Of a DNA stretch of 64,000 bases, positions 53,379 through 60,552 are shown in pieces. Every line of letters begins with the position of its first letter. Within the stretch, counting starts at the first letter, position 1. Origin of the DNA: Candidatus Avelusimicrobium intestinale (GTDB taxonomy: Bacteria; Elusimicrobiota; Elusimicrobia; Elusimicrobiales; Elusimicrobiaceae); NCBI GenBank assembly GCA_902765225.1, contig CACWYV010000001.1, positions 422,844-486,843 of the forward strand. Direction: 5' to 3'. The notes below the pieces were generated by a model. The model made no database searches. It was not told the DNA's origin and saw nothing but the letters and a program-made list of their open reading frames with translations. The translations under genes and the position numbers were made by a program.

Positions 53379-54663
53379 GTTGGAAGCGTATATTAAATCT
53401 ATTTTCCCGTGGTTAGGGATCAATAAACTACGCGAACTGGTGCGGTTGGTGTACGAAATTGCCAAGCGCGAAAAGATTCCTTTTCGGGAAGTGTTAGTGC
53501 CTTCTAAAAATCTTACTTTTGAACAAGCCAAAATCGCACTTTTAAAGCGCCGTTACCCGCACACCTATACGACCGCCCGTAAAGATCAGTTCTACCTGCC
53601 GAAATTGGAACCGGGGAAAGCCCCTCAAACAGATGCAGAATTAAGACCGTTTAGCCCTAAAGTCGTTTATGTAGAATCCTCGGTCAAACGTTCGGAATTG
53701 ACTTGGCGTGTACGCCGCGCATTTGCCCGGGCGGAATTTCATATCATTGAAAGTAAACTCCCGGTGAGCAACCGCGATTTTTCCCGCCGGATGGAAACGT
53801 TATTTATTTATCAGGAAAAATACGATTTCTTAAAACCGTGCCCGTGCAGTAGCGGTTCAGCGGGGTGTGGGTATCATGTGGCCAATTTGGGGTTTGGTTG
53901 TTGTTTTGAATGTGAGTACTGTTTTTTGCAACAGTATCAAAATTTACACGCCGTTTTATTGCCTGCGAACTTGGAAGAGTTTTTAGCCAAAATTGATGCC
54001 GGCCATTTTACGAACGGATTATTTGAGTATCCGCGTATCGGCAGCGGGGAATTTACCGATTCGTTGATATTTGACAATTTAACGCAATACTCCCAAAAAA
54101 TTGTGCCGTTTTTCCGCCAACGTCCGCACTTGCAGTTTGAGTTTAAAACCAAAAGTATCAATATCGGCGGCTTATTGCAAGAAGAAGGATGTGAAAATGT
54201 AGTGGTATCGTGGTCGGTTAATTCGGCCAAAGTGATTGACCAGGTGGAACATTTAACACCGGGCTTATCGGCCCGTCTGTCTGCCGCGTGCGAAGTGGCT
54301 CAAGCCGGATATCGCCTGGGTTTCCATTTTGACCCAGTGATCATTTACGACGGATACCAACAAGATTACGCCCGCACCGTGCAGGAAATGGCCGACACGT
54401 TACCCGTTGATAAAATTGCGTGGATTAGTGTAGGAACGCTTCGTTTCAACCGAGAGTTAAAAAAACAAATAGAAATGCGCTTCCCGGATAACTTTATTCT
54501 GGACGGTGAATTTTTATTGGATTTTGACGGAAAAATGCGTTACGGTAAGTCGCAACGTAGGGAAGTTTATCAATTTTTGGTGCCACTCCTGCGCAAGACG
54601 TTTCCCAACGCCCGCATCTATTTGTGTATGGAAGAGCCGGAAATCGCCCAACAGTTCAATTAG
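53365..54663 (+). CDS. Spore photoproduct lyase-like radical SAM protein
   Basis: 432 aa. Radical SAM CxxxCxxC at C179, C183, C186 (GFGCCFECEYCFLQQYQ), with the SPL-family lines VVSWSVNSAKVID, LTPGLSARLSAACEVAQAGYRLGFHFDP and KIAWISVGTLRF. In Bacillus SPL a cysteine (C141) donates hydrogen during thymine dimer repair. The equivalent stretch here (IGSGEFTDSL) seems to lack it, so the reaction may differ; this alignment is from memory. No sporulation genes are seen. ATG 53365 has GGAG at 7 nt; ATG 53359 is closer to it. Confidence 0.82.
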   Translation: MQVSELEAYIKSIFPWLGINKLRELVRLVYEIAKREKIPFREVLVPSKNLTFEQAKIALLKRRYPHTYTTARKDQFYLPKLEPGKAPQTDAELRPFSPKVVYVESSVKRSELTWRVRRAFARAEFHIIESKLPVSNRDFSRRMETLFIYQEKYDFLKPCPCSSGSAGCGYHVANLGFGCCFECEYCFLQQYQNLHAVLLPANLEEFLAKIDAGHFTNGLFEYPRIGSGEFTDSLIFDNLTQYSQKIVPFFRQRPHLQFEFKTKSINIGGLLQEEGCENVVVSWSVNSAKVIDQVEHLTPGLSARLSAACEVAQAGYRLGFHFDPVIIYDGYQQDYARTVQEMADTLPVDKIAWISVGTLRFNRELKKQIEMRFPDNFILDGEFLLDFDGKMRYGKSQRREVYQFLVPLLRKTFPNARIYLCMEEPEIAQQFN

Positions 54664-55322
54664 TTCAGCGGATATGTTTCAAAATAAGTACCGTGCGTAT
54701 AATTTGATAATCCTTCTACCGGTTTACAGAACTTGCCGCTCATATTCAAAAGATGCGGTTCAATACAGTAGCGTTCATCTGTGGAAGGCTTCCAGAGAAA
54801 TCCGCAACATTTATATGGTCCTGTGGTCCACATGGCAAAAATATTTCCGCTTGAATTTACATCGTTTGTATTGATAATCACTTGAAAATCTGTTCCGCGG
54901 CGGACAGAATCACTTCCTGCTATGAACATAGAACATACGTCATCTGTTTGGCGTGTTCCCATGGAGGGGGCCACTAAAGGGAGATCTAAATCTAATTCGC
55001 TAAAATTTCCGGCGTAACGTCCGTTAGCCATGAGGTATGTTTTTTGGGCTTGTGCCATAGAAGCAGCCAATGTTTTTAATTGGGCGTTGCGGCTTTTCCA
55101 GGTGGCCCTTCGGTATTGCGGTAGGGCGACACTTGCCAAAACGCCAATGATAAGGACAACGACCAATAGTTCAATGAGGGTGAAACCAAACCTTGCACGG
55201 GTAAAAGCGGAGAGGTTTCCAAACAAGTTGGGAATGATATTATCTCTAGAATTTACGACGAGGGAAGGCCTCCCCGTCGGGGGGGGGGTATGAATAAAGT
55301 TTTCCTTTTTAGGCAGTGCCAT
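54660..55322 (-). CDS. Type IV pilin-like protein with long REP-containing leader
   Basis: 220 aa. About 50 residues precede FTLIELLVVVLIIGVL. The leader MALPKKENFIHTPPPTGRP is clearly homologous to that of the pilin at 33711, followed by IIPNLFGNLSAFTRARFG with a normal G/F cleavage site. It includes ten C in a row (55279-55288) and a palindrome (55216-55234). Globular cysteines: DVCSMF, YKCCGF, RYCIEP, KFCKPV. GGGGAG lies 7 nt before the ATG at 55322. The stop overlaps the convergent SPL-like gene by 4 nt. Confidence 0.85.
   Translation of the reverse strand: MALPKKENFIHTPPPTGRPSLVVNSRDNIIPNLFGNLSAFTRARFGFTLIELLVVVLIIGVLASVALPQYRRATWKSRNAQLKTLAASMAQAQKTYLMANGRYAGNFSELDLDLPLVAPSMGTRQTDDVCSMFIAGSDSVRRGTDFQVIINTNDVNSSGNIFAMWTTGPYKCCGFLWKPSTDERYCIEPHLLNMSGKFCKPVEGLSNYTHGTYFETYPLN
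55216..55234. repeat. REP-like palindrome inside a pilin leader
   Basis: TTTCCAA ACAAG TTGGGAA (7-bp stem with one wobble), read as IIPNLFGN. Same position and loop type as 34218-34238. Confidence 0.6.
55279..55288. repeat. Ten-base G/C homopolymer in a pilin leader
   Basis: Ten consecutive G on the plus strand coding for TPPP, the same length and position as in the pilin gene at 33711. Confidence 0.85.
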
Positions 55323-55374
55323 AGGATATCTCCCCAAATTATAAAATGATACCAGCGTTAATATATCAATTTTT

Positions 55375-55406
55375 TCGTAAAATCCCCCACCAGTAAGCGG
55401 GGGATT
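55375..55406 (-). terminator. Terminator after TlpA-like gene
   Basis: AATCCCCC/GGGGGATT stem (8 bp), followed on the minus strand by TTTACGAAAAAA; moderate T-run. Confidence 0.6.
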
Positions 55407-55418
55407 TCATCGCTTATA

Positions 55419-55901
55419 TTACCGGGTTACGTTAGCCAATGCTTCGCGGTAGTCATCCAACCGGGTGGGGGAAAAACCTTCCCAGCGTTTGACGGCCCGG
55501 TGTTTCTTATCAAACAATACCGTGTGCGGGAAACCTTGCACTTCCATCATTTGAATCACTTCTCCGCCGTTATATAACGATTTGACGGTAAAATTGTGCT
55601 CTTTAATTACAGCCTTTACGGCGTTGGGGTCTTCGTCCACAAACACGCCAACAATTTCCACCTGTCCGCCAAATTCTTTGGCAGCTTGCATCACGGCCGG
55701 CATTGTCATTTTGCAATAAGGGCACCACGATCCCATAAATACCAACATAACGGGTTTGCCCGTATAATCTGCCGCTTTCCACACGGCTTCCGTTCCGGCC
55801 ACGGGTAGTTGCATATCGGGCAACGTCGGGATGGTTGGCAACGGTCTAAAACAGGCTGTTAAACATACGGCTGTCAGTAAAAAAGAACATATCTTTTTCA
55901 T
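55419..55901 (-). CDS. TlpA-like thiol-disulfide lipoprotein
   Basis: 160 aa. Lipobox LTAC (Cys17), then a thioredoxin fold with active site GSWCPYC (C60, C63) and the cis-Pro in VQGFPHTVLFD. Likely a periplasmic thiol oxidoreductase that keeps cysteines reduced or matures cytochromes. AAGGAG lies 5 nt before the ATG at 55901; the longer frame is not supported. Many cysteine-rich exported proteins in the window could be clients (inference). Confidence 0.9.
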   Translation of the reverse strand: MKKICSFLLTAVCLTACFRPLPTIPTLPDMQLPVAGTEAVWKAADYTGKPVMLVFMGSWCPYCKMTMPAVMQAAKEFGGQVEIVGVFVDEDPNAVKAVIKEHNFTVKSLYNGGEVIQMMEVQGFPHTVLFDKKHRAVKRWEGFSPTRLDDYREALANVTR

Positions 55902-55948
55902 ACGGTCTCCTTCATTTCGTGAAATCCGCCCCGAAAGGCGTCCATATA

Positions 55949-55957
55949 TGATAGAAT
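55949..55957 (+). promoter_or_regulatory. Extended -10 before the M23 peptidase gene
   Basis: TGATAGAAT, 7 nt before the ATG at 55965, with no ribosome site. Confidence 0.5.
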
Positions 55958-55964
55958 ACAAAAG

Positions 55965-56876
55965 ATGGGTAAAATAAGCAATAAATTATTCAAAGAGCGG
56001 GTAGATATTCTGATTATGCCGCGTACGGGTTCTGCCTTGAAATTCCGTGTGCGGGTATCCACGTTGGCACTGCTGCTAGTGGTGTGGGCAGGGGTGACGT
56101 TGGCGGGGTGGTTGCTGTTTGCCCGCGGATATGATTACCATATTACTAAGGCCGATAACCAATTGATGCGGGTGAAAATGAAACTGATTGGAGATGAGTT
56201 GGAACGCGGCCGTAAATATTTGGAACTGGCCCGCACGACCGAAAAACAAATGCGCCAAATGCTGGGGATGCCCGGCGGAAAATTCATCAATTTGCCCAAA
56301 GGATGGGAAGAAGCCAAAGAAAAAGAAGATGCCCGCGCGCGTGCGTTGTTCCAAAAAGATTTTAAAGATTTGGATGCGAAAGAATTTGAAGAGTATATTG
56401 ATGCGTTGGAAGATAATGTCCAAGAACAATTGGCCAGTTACCAAGAAATTGCCTGGTACTTTGCTAACCGCCGCGATAGTTTGAACTCCACACCTTCTAT
56501 CCGGCCGTCCAGTGCCCGAATTAGTTCGGGTTTTGGATACCGGCTGGATCCGTTTGGCCGCAAGACTACCAAGCGTCATAACGGCGTAGATTTTGCCGGT
56601 AAGCCCGATAGCCCCATTGTGGTAACGGCGGACGGTGTTGTGCGGCATGCGGGCTGGGTACCCAGTTACGGGCAGGCCATTTTGGTAGATCACGGGTTTG
56701 GTTACTCCACTTTATATGCCCATACAACGGCTATTCGGGTCAAAACAGGGGACGTTGTTAAACGCGGTGAGAAAATTGCTACAATGGGTTCTAGCGGTCG
56801 TTCTACCGGAACCCACTTACATTACGAAGTATGGAAAGACGGACAGGCCGTTGATCCCAAGAACTATTTCAAGTGA
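55965..56876 (+). CDS. M23 (LytM) peptidase, membrane-anchored
   Basis: 303 aa. Membrane segment about 32-52, coiled coil about 65-165, C-terminal M23 domain with zinc ligands His205 and Asp209 (RHNGVDFAG) and His286 (THLHYEVW). It cleaves peptide cross-links in peptidoglycan or activates amidases. It is directly followed by a bactofilin gene, a pairing found in other bacteria where bactofilin positions the peptidase for cell shape. Confidence 0.92.
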   Translation: MGKISNKLFKERVDILIMPRTGSALKFRVRVSTLALLLVVWAGVTLAGWLLFARGYDYHITKADNQLMRVKMKLIGDELERGRKYLELARTTEKQMRQMLGMPGGKFINLPKGWEEAKEKEDARARALFQKDFKDLDAKEFEEYIDALEDNVQEQLASYQEIAWYFANRRDSLNSTPSIRPSSARISSGFGYRLDPFGRKTTKRHNGVDFAGKPDSPIVVTADGVVRHAGWVPSYGQAILVDHGFGYSTLYAHTTAIRVKTGDVVKRGEKIATMGSSGRSTGTHLHYEVWKDGQAVDPKNYFK

Positions 56877-56888
56877 GCCGGAGGTTAT

Positions 56889-57479
56889 ATGGGATTTTTG
56901 AAAAAAGATGCGGATTTTACGTATAGCGAGCATTACTCCTTGGTTAGCGCAGAGTGTTACTTTCAGGGAACGTTAAACGTGCAAGGATCCTTGCGCGTGG
57001 ACGGCACATTGGAGGGAACGGTAGATAATGCCCGTAGCGTAAACGTAGGGAAGGACGGCGCCATCAAGGGGGACGTTTCGGCCCAAACCGTTACTTGCGG
57101 CGGAATCATTGAAGGCAATGTATGTGCGGAACTGTTGGAAGTATTGGCTTCCGCGTTTATAAAAGGTGATATCCGCGCCCAAAAAATGGTAGTGGAAGAA
57201 GGCGGCCGCATTGACGGAAGATGCCTGATTGGTGATACGGCGTTGCCGGCGCGGGAAATAGCCAAGCGGGCCGGCAAAAAAAACGTCAAAGAACAGACCG
57301 TTAAACTGACGGTCAAAGACCCCTCTAAAATAGCGGCCAAATTAGCCACTAAAGAGATCGCAAAAGGCGTTAAAACAAGCGCCAAGGAAATTATAAAAGA
57401 AGCAAAGGAAGAAGATAAAAAATCCGTCAAACTATCTGTTGTGCCGGAGAAAAATGCAACTCAGGGAGAAAAAGTATGA
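56889..57479 (+). CDS. Bactofilin
   Basis: 196 aa. The right-handed beta-helix core (about 20-120) has repeated hydrophobic spacing: GTLNVQGSLRVDGTLEGTV, VGKDGAIKGDVSAQTV, GGIIEGNV. The C-terminal 75 residues are Lys/Ala/Glu-rich and likely helical (KEIAKGVKTSAKEIIKEAKE). It polymerises without nucleotide at the membrane. Starts 12 nt after the M23 gene and overlaps the next by 4 nt. Confidence 0.92.
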   Translation: MGFLKKDADFTYSEHYSLVSAECYFQGTLNVQGSLRVDGTLEGTVDNARSVNVGKDGAIKGDVSAQTVTCGGIIEGNVCAELLEVLASAFIKGDIRAQKMVVEEGGRIDGRCLIGDTALPAREIAKRAGKKNVKEQTVKLTVKDPSKIAAKLATKEIAKGVKTSAKEIIKEAKEEDKKSVKLSVVPEKNATQGEKV

Positions 57480-58159
57480 TTTCACTTCTAATTAAGTACA
57501 AAAAAAGTATTCTTATAATTACGCTTACGTTGTTTATGGGCAGTATTGCCTACTTCGGATTTGATGCATACCGCCGCAGCGACGTAACCACCGTAGCCGC
57601 TAAAGTGGGCCGTGCGGAAATTCCCGCCCGCCACTTAGACCGTCTGGCGGAAGAAAAAGCACAGGCCTTGCGCAATCAGGGGATTGATGTGGACGAAAAT
57701 ATATTTAAGTTGGTGCGTCAGCAGGTGTTGCAGGAATTGGTGCGAACGGAAATTTTGAACCAAGCGGCCCAGCAAGCCCAGTTGTATGTGTCAGATTATG
57801 AAATTGCTTCCCTCATCCGGGCGTTAGGATTAGGGGCGGCTAGCGGTCAGTTTAACAAAAATGCATACGAAATCCAGGTGCGGCGGCAATTGCGGATGAC
57901 CCCGGCTGAGTTTGAAAACCAAATCCGCCGCGATACCATGGCCAGCAGTTTTGTACGGACCTTGTTTTCCGTCTATAAATTAACGCCGGCTGAAATTAAA
58001 TACGCGTACAAAACGCAACATGGTAACGTAAAAGATTTTGATGCTAATAAAAAAGATTTTGCGTCACAACTTTTGCAAACTAAAATGGAAACGGCTCCGC
58101 GGGCGTTCGTGGACGATTTCAACCGGAAAGTAACCATCAAAAATTACGTGCGGGATTAA
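57476..58159 (+). CDS. SurA-N-like membrane-anchored protein without PPIase domain
   Basis: 227 aa: N-terminal membrane anchor (IIITLTLFMGSIAYFG region) followed by a SurA_N/PpiD-like helical chaperone domain (LVRQQVLQELVRTEILNQAA, YVSDYEIASLIR, MTPAEFENQIRRD). No parvulin prolyl isomerase domain follows. Probably a periplasmic folding factor. Overlaps the bactofilin gene as ATGA. Confidence 0.78.
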   Translation: MISLLIKYKKSILIITLTLFMGSIAYFGFDAYRRSDVTTVAAKVGRAEIPARHLDRLAEEKAQALRNQGIDVDENIFKLVRQQVLQELVRTEILNQAAQQAQLYVSDYEIASLIRALGLGAASGQFNKNAYEIQVRRQLRMTPAEFENQIRRDTMASSFVRTLFSVYKLTPAEIKYAYKTQHGNVKDFDANKKDFASQLLQTKMETAPRAFVDDFNRKVTIKNYVRD

Positions 58160-58160
58160 T

Positions 58161-59072
58161 ATGTCAAATGAAATGCTGGTAGTCGGTTCGGTGGCTTTTG
58201 ATACCATTGATAATGCCAACGGGAGCGTTAAGCGGGTGCTCGGTGGTGCGGCCAGTTATGCCTCCATTTGTGCCAGTTACTTCGTGCAACCGTCTATTGT
58301 GGCGGTCGTAGGAACGGATTTTACCGAGAAAGACTGCGCGCCGTTTATTAAACGCGGGATAGATTTATCGGGACTGGAGATGAAGGAAGGTAAAACATTT
58401 CATTGGGGCGGCAGTTACGACAAAGATTTTAATACGGCTGTTACTAAATTTACGGATTTAAATGTTTTCCAAGATTTTAACCCGGTGCTTTCTTTGCAGC
58501 AACAACAAGCTAAAGCGGTGTTTTTGGCCAATATAGATCCGGAGTTACAACTATCCGTACTCAAACAAGTCAAGCACCCGCGTTTGGTGGCGTGCGATAC
58601 AATGAACTATTGGATTGCTTCTAAAAAAGAAGCCCTGTTGAAAGTAATTAAGCGCGTTGATATTTTGTTTTTAAACGAAACCGAAGCGCGGCAGCTGACC
58701 GGGGAGTACAATTTGATTCAGGCCGGTAAAATGCTATTGGGAAAAGGCGTTAAATACGTAATTATCAAATTGGGTTCCAACGGTTCTATGTTGGTAAGCA
58801 AGAAAGGCATTGCCCAACTGCCGCCGTATATCTTGGAACACGTGCATGACACCACGGGTGCCGGTGATACATTCGGTGGCGGATTTACGGGTTATTTGGC
58901 CAGTTTAAAAACGTGGGATACGCTTAAATCCATTAAGCGGGCCATGATGATTGGCAATGTGATGGCCTCGTTTACGATTGAATCGTTTAGCGTGGACCGG
59001 TTAGCCGGGCTGACGCAGCGCGATATCAATAAACGGCTTAAAGAATACACAGCCATGTTGTCGTTTGATTGA
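58161..59072 (+). CDS. PfkB-family sugar kinase
   Basis: 303 aa ribokinase-fold kinase: LVVGSVAFDTI, GGAASYASICASYF, FLNETEARQLTG and the catalytic HDTTGAGDTFGGGF near the C-terminus. It phosphorylates a sugar or nucleoside; the substrate cannot be read. Begins 1 nt after the SurA-like gene, last of the four-gene cluster. Confidence 0.9.
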   Translation: MSNEMLVVGSVAFDTIDNANGSVKRVLGGAASYASICASYFVQPSIVAVVGTDFTEKDCAPFIKRGIDLSGLEMKEGKTFHWGGSYDKDFNTAVTKFTDLNVFQDFNPVLSLQQQQAKAVFLANIDPELQLSVLKQVKHPRLVACDTMNYWIASKKEALLKVIKRVDILFLNETEARQLTGEYNLIQAGKMLLGKGVKYVIIKLGSNGSMLVSKKGIAQLPPYILEHVHDTTGAGDTFGGGFTGYLASLKTWDTLKSIKRAMMIGNVMASFTIESFSVDRLAGLTQRDINKRLKEYTAMLSFD

Positions 59073-59121
59073 ACGCAAACAGTGCAATCCGTGAAAAAGG
59101 ATTTCTTTTTAACGGTAAATT

Positions 59122-59130
59122 TGGTAAAAT
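59122..59130 (+). promoter_or_regulatory. Extended -10 of tRNA-Leu
   Basis: TGGTAAAAT, 19 nt before the tRNA 5' end; the same sequence precedes ybaB and the hydrogenase gene. Confidence 0.6.
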
Positions 59131-59149
59131 AGAAAGGTACAAGATTTAA

Positions 59150-59233
59150 GCCGGGGTGCTGGAATTGGTATACAGGATAGTCTCAAAAACTATTGCCCGC
59201 ACGGGCTTAAGGGTTCAAGTCCCTTCCCCGGTA
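59150..59233 (+). tRNA. tRNA-Leu (anticodon CAA)
   Basis: 84 nt class II tRNA. Acceptor GCCGGGG/CCCCGGT plus discriminator A; D arm CTG...CAG; anticodon stem ATAGT/ACTAT with loop CTCAAAA (anticodon CAA); long variable arm GCCC/GGGC; T arm AAGGG TTCAAGT CCCTT. CCA is not encoded. Confidence 0.95.
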
Positions 59234-59274
59234 AAATTTAAAGAGCCACGCAAACGCGTGGCTCTTTAAATTTT
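59233..59274 (+). terminator. Terminator after tRNA-Leu
   Basis: A 19-bp stem (AAAATTTAAAGAGCCACGC with its complement) around an AAAC loop, with its T-rich right arm ending the transcript. Confidence 0.75.
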
Positions 59275-59320
59275 GTGGGGAAGCGCACCAACTGCTTGGT
59301 GCGCGTAGGGACTTGAAGCC
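59275..59320 (+). repeat. Split inverted copy of the tRNA-Leu 3' end
   Basis: GGGGAAG and GGGACTTGAA are the reverse complement of the tRNA T arm and acceptor (59212-59230), separated by a 24-nt insertion that is almost wholly the palindrome GCGCACCAA CTGC TTGGTGCGC (59283-59304). The next bases, GCCCG, also match the tRNA complement after a 7-nt deletion. Confidence 0.7.
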
Positions 59321-59547
59321 CGGAGCGATGTACGAGTTTTGCCGTAGGCAAAGGCGAGTACCGCGAGGGCAGGCCCGGGCAAAAGCCCGCAAAGCCTTGC
59401 GGGCGTATCAATTAGTTTTGCCGAAGGCGAGAAAAATCTTTTCAAAGATTTTTCCGTCAGGAAATTTACGCAGGGCAAGTCCTGCGGCGAAAAGGCAAGA
59501 AGAGTACCTTGTCAATCCGGCCCGGAGGCATTTTGCGTTAGCAAAAT
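59283..59547. repeat. Array of six perfect palindromes
   Basis: No gene is evident here. Perfect hairpins lie at 59283-59304 (9-bp stem), 59338-59352 (6 bp), 59385-59404 (8 bp), 59431-59454 (11 bp), 59469-59486 (6 bp) and 59530-59547 (7 bp). Open frames across it look like the translation of repeats rather than proteins. Confidence 0.7.
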
Positions 59548-59575
59548 AACCGGAAGGTAAGTTTCTTCTTCTTTT

Positions 59576-59584
59576 TGTTATAAT
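59576..59584 (+). promoter_or_regulatory. Extended -10 of second ankyrin lipoprotein
   Basis: TGTTATAAT followed by GTAAACAG and GGAGGATTTTTATATG, the same layout as at 23981. Confidence 0.65.
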
Positions 59585-59614
59585 GTAAACAGTTATTTAT
59601 AGGAGGATTTTTAT

Positions 59615-60352
59615 ATGAAAAAGTCTTATTGGTTGAAAAGTGTGATTTTTCTTTTTGTTGTGGGTGCATTTGCTGTGGCGTGCCAAAAACCGATTCCTTT
59701 GCATAAGGCCAGCCGCGCGGGGGACTTGCAACAGGTTAATGACCTTATTGCGTCCGGGGCGGATGTAAATGCAAAGAGCGTGAACGGTACTACTGCCTTG
59801 ATGGTGGCGAGTATGGAAGGGTATACTGCAACGGTAAAAGTTTTATTAGCTGCCGGTGCCGATGTAAATGCAAAGACCGCAGATGGTGTCACTGCCTTGA
59901 TGTTGGCAAGCCAGGAAGGACGTGCCGAAGTGGCAAAGATTTTATTGGCGTCCGGGGCAGATGTAAATGCAAAGGACGTGGACGGTGAAACGGCCTTGCT
60001 ATTGGGAAGCCATGCTGAAGTGGTAGAGATTTTATTAGCTGCCGGTGCCGATGTAAATGCAAAAAAGACGGATGGTGACACTGCCTTGATATTGGCAAGT
60101 CAGGAAGGATATGCTGAAGTAGTAAAGATGTTGTTGGCGTCTGGAGCAAACGTAAATGCACAAACAGCGTATGGTGCTACTGCCTTGATGGCAGCAAGTC
60201 AGGAAGGTCATACCGAAGTGGTAAAAGTTTTATTAGCCGCCGGGGCAGACGTAAATGCAAAGACCGCGGATGGTGCCACTGCCTTGATGGCGGCAAGTGA
60301 AGAGGGATATGCCGAGATTGTCAATCTGTTGCGTGCAGCAGGAGCCAAGTAG
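59615..60352 (+). CDS. Ankyrin-repeat lipoprotein (seven repeats), paralogue
   Basis: 245 aa. Lipobox FAVAC (Cys23). The first 40 residues are nearly the same as in the protein at 24022. Seven ankyrin repeats follow; one is three residues short (ETALLLGSHAEVVEILL). Repeats end DVNAKTADG or DVNAKDVDG, while those of the paralogue end DVNAKDKNG or DVNAKDGAG, so each gene has homogenised its own repeats. GGAGG lies upstream. Likely outer-membrane or periplasmic interaction protein. Confidence 0.88.
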   Translation: MKKSYWLKSVIFLFVVGAFAVACQKPIPLHKASRAGDLQQVNDLIASGADVNAKSVNGTTALMVASMEGYTATVKVLLAAGADVNAKTADGVTALMLASQEGRAEVAKILLASGADVNAKDVDGETALLLGSHAEVVEILLAAGADVNAKKTDGDTALILASQEGYAEVVKMLLASGANVNAQTAYGATALMAASQEGHTEVVKVLLAAGADVNAKTADGATALMAASEEGYAEIVNLLRAAGAK

Positions 60353-60402
60353 AAGGGAATAAAACCCCGCTTGATGGAAAAATAATGCCTTAAATAGTAA
60401 AA

Positions 60403-60436
60403 ATCCCCCGATATACCCGGGGGATAGTTTTTCCTT
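60403..60436 (+). terminator. Terminator after second ankyrin gene
   Basis: ATCCCCCG/CGGGGGAT stem (8 bp), loop ATATACC, then AGTTTTTCCTTTTT. Confidence 0.8.
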
Positions 60437-60517
60437 TTTGACAATTTTTTTATTTTAGCAATAAATAGATTAGTTACCTACCCAAAAGACCTATAAACCA
60501 TATGGGCCTTTTTGCCC

Positions 60518-60546
60518 TTGCAAAATCTCCAAAAAGTTTCTATAGT
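60518..60546 (+). promoter_or_regulatory. Promoter giving a leaderless mRNA
   Basis: TTGCAA, 17 nt, TATAGT, then 6 nt (GTGAGT) before the ATG at 60553. Confidence 0.65.
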
Positions 60547-60552
60547 GTGAGT

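Noticed and set aside
59207..59392. Minus-strand frame ending RGRDLNP over the tRNA-Leu 3' end
   Set aside because: It translates the tRNA and palindromes; such peptides are known annotation artefacts near tRNAs.
59313..59549. 78-codon plus-strand frame through the palindrome array
   Set aside because: No ribosome site, biased composition caused by repeats, no recognisable domain.
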